From: Salinicola rhizosphaerae
GTDB lineage: Bacteria > Pseudomonadota > Gammaproteobacteria > Pseudomonadales > Halomonadaceae
Length of the DNA stretch: 64,000 nucleotides
Assembly (NCBI RefSeq): GCF_014652715.1
Contig: NZ_BMZI01000003.1
Location: 1 to 64,000 of the forward strand
Direction of reading: 5' to 3'
Shown: in pieces, positions 63,594 to 64,000 of the stretch
Layout: every line of letters starts with the position of its first letter
Position numbering within the stretch: position 1 is the stretch's first letter
Made by a program: the position numbers and the translations under genes
Notes under the pieces: model-generated
What the model was told of the DNA's origin: nothing
What the model saw: only the letters and a program-made list of their open reading frames with translations
The model's database searches: none

Positions 63594-63887
63594 ATGACGA
63601 CCCGCTCGCCCGTGCCGCCCGACACGCCTGCCGGCCCCACCAACATCATGGCACTGATCGCCTTCGCTTTGAGCGTGCTCGGCACGCTGGTGCCACCAGC
63701 GGCACTGGGAGGCGTTGTCTGCGGCCATCTGGCCCGACGCCAGATTCGCCGCGAGCGAACCGCAGGCGACACCTGGGCACTGGCAGGCCTGATCCTCGGT
63801 TATCTGCTGATCCTGCTGTCCCTGGCCGGTTTTTTGCTGTTTGGCGGATTTATCGCGACACTCTTTGGCATCATGGCACTGCAATAG
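63594..63887 (+). CDS. DUF4190 small membrane protein
   Basis: Protein of 97 residues from the ATG at 63594. Two membrane helices flank the DUF4190 core (VVCGHLARRQIRRERTAGDT, then WALAGLILGYLLIL). A short Pro/Thr-rich leader precedes the first helix. The function of the family is unknown. It is divergent from the DUF482 gene, with 235 bp between their starts, and 50 bp before pncB. Confidence 0.75.
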   Translation: MTTRSPVPPDTPAGPTNIMALIAFALSVLGTLVPPAALGGVVCGHLARRQIRRERTAGDTWALAGLILGYLLILLSLAGFLLFGGFIATLFGIMALQ

Positions 63888-63937
63888 AATGGCGGGCGCC
63901 AACGCCGCCGCTTCCGCTCCGTAGACGACGAGTTTCC

Positions 63938-64000
63938 ATGCTGACTTCGCTCCTCGATAACGACTTCTACAAGATCACGATGCAAAACGCCGTGATCAAG
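63938..64000 (+). CDS. pncB: Nicotinate phosphoribosyltransferase, N-terminus (cut by window)
   Basis: The last 63 bases encode LTSLLDNDFYKITMQNAVIK after the initial Met. The LLDNDFYK-TMQ-AV motif is the N-terminal signature of PncB, which feeds nicotinate into NAD. Only 21 codons are visible, so length and downstream motifs cannot be checked. The upstream ribosome site is weak. Confidence 0.8.
   Translation, partial: MLTSLLDNDFYKITMQNAVIK

Noticed and set aside
1-64000. Prophage, insertion sequence, toxin-antitoxin or restriction/defence island
   Set aside because: No transposase, integrase, phage structural gene, inverted terminal repeats with target duplication or defence gene was recognised; composition is even apart from short AT-rich promoters.

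Overview
The window is about 64 kb of GC-rich, gene-dense chromosome from a gammaproteobacterium. The gene content suggests a halotolerant member of the Halomonadaceae or a neighbour in the Oceanospirillales: a LapA-type giant adhesin, a BCCT-type transporter, a TreY/TreZ route to trehalose, a MexAB-like pump and a Pseudomonas-like glycogen/trehalose block. This is inference from gene content; the window holds no rRNA or other phylogenetic marker. I saw no tRNA, rRNA, CRISPR array, phage or insertion sequence.

Layout. 1-4910: N-terminal 1,636 codons of a LapA-like repeat adhesin (minus strand, runs off the left edge). 5.2-12.7 kb: metabolic genes (PLP aminotransferase, adenosine/adenine deaminase, LysE exporter, DinB-like protein, HAD hydrolase, a PucR-type regulator coupled to a succinate-semialdehyde dehydrogenase). 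12.8-21.1 kb: a complete nucleoside uptake and breakdown regulon: deoR, tsx (outer-membrane channel) and, divergently, nupC-deoC-deoA-deoB-deoD-cdd. 21.2-30.2 kb: two J-domain-like genes, a DUF3820 gene, a BCCT transporter-CocE hydrolase-LysR unit, a cupin, two small unknown genes and an NlpE/chagasin-like lipoprotein. 30.3-36.1 kb: an ammonium-transporter domain fused to PAS-PAS-GGDEF-EAL, and a YbiO-like mechanosensitive channel. 36.3-53.8 kb: a glycogen/trehalose block with SDR-treF on the plus strand, converging on the minus-strand series glgA - GlgB-like pseudoenzyme - treZ - malQ - treY, then DUF2934 - glgX - glgB. 54.1-59.5 kb: an RND efflux operon with a divergent TetR regulator. 59.5-63.4 kb: acetyltransferase-like protein, KefB/C-type antiporter and fructosamine kinase in one tight operon. 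63.6-64 kb: a DUF4190 membrane protein and the start of pncB.

How the genes work together. Tsx and NupC bring nucleosides across the two membranes. Cdd, DeoD and DeoA strip the bases, and DeoB and DeoC turn the pentose phosphate into glycolytic intermediates under DeoR. In the sugar block GlgA and GlgB build glycogen, GlgX and MalQ trim it, TreY and TreZ convert linear glucans to trehalose, and TreF breaks trehalose down. This gives a carbon store and a compatible-solute supply, which fits an osmotically stressed lifestyle.

Most unusual items: (i) a conserved-looking, translationally coupled GlgB paralogue that has lost the catalytic residues; (ii) the Amt-PAS-PAS-GGDEF-EAL protein, with transport histidines, GGDEF, I-site and most EAL residues intact; (iii) a 20-bp-period tandem repeat upstream of DUF2934-glgX-glgB; (iv) a perfect 24-bp tandem duplication of the last seven codons plus stop of tsx.
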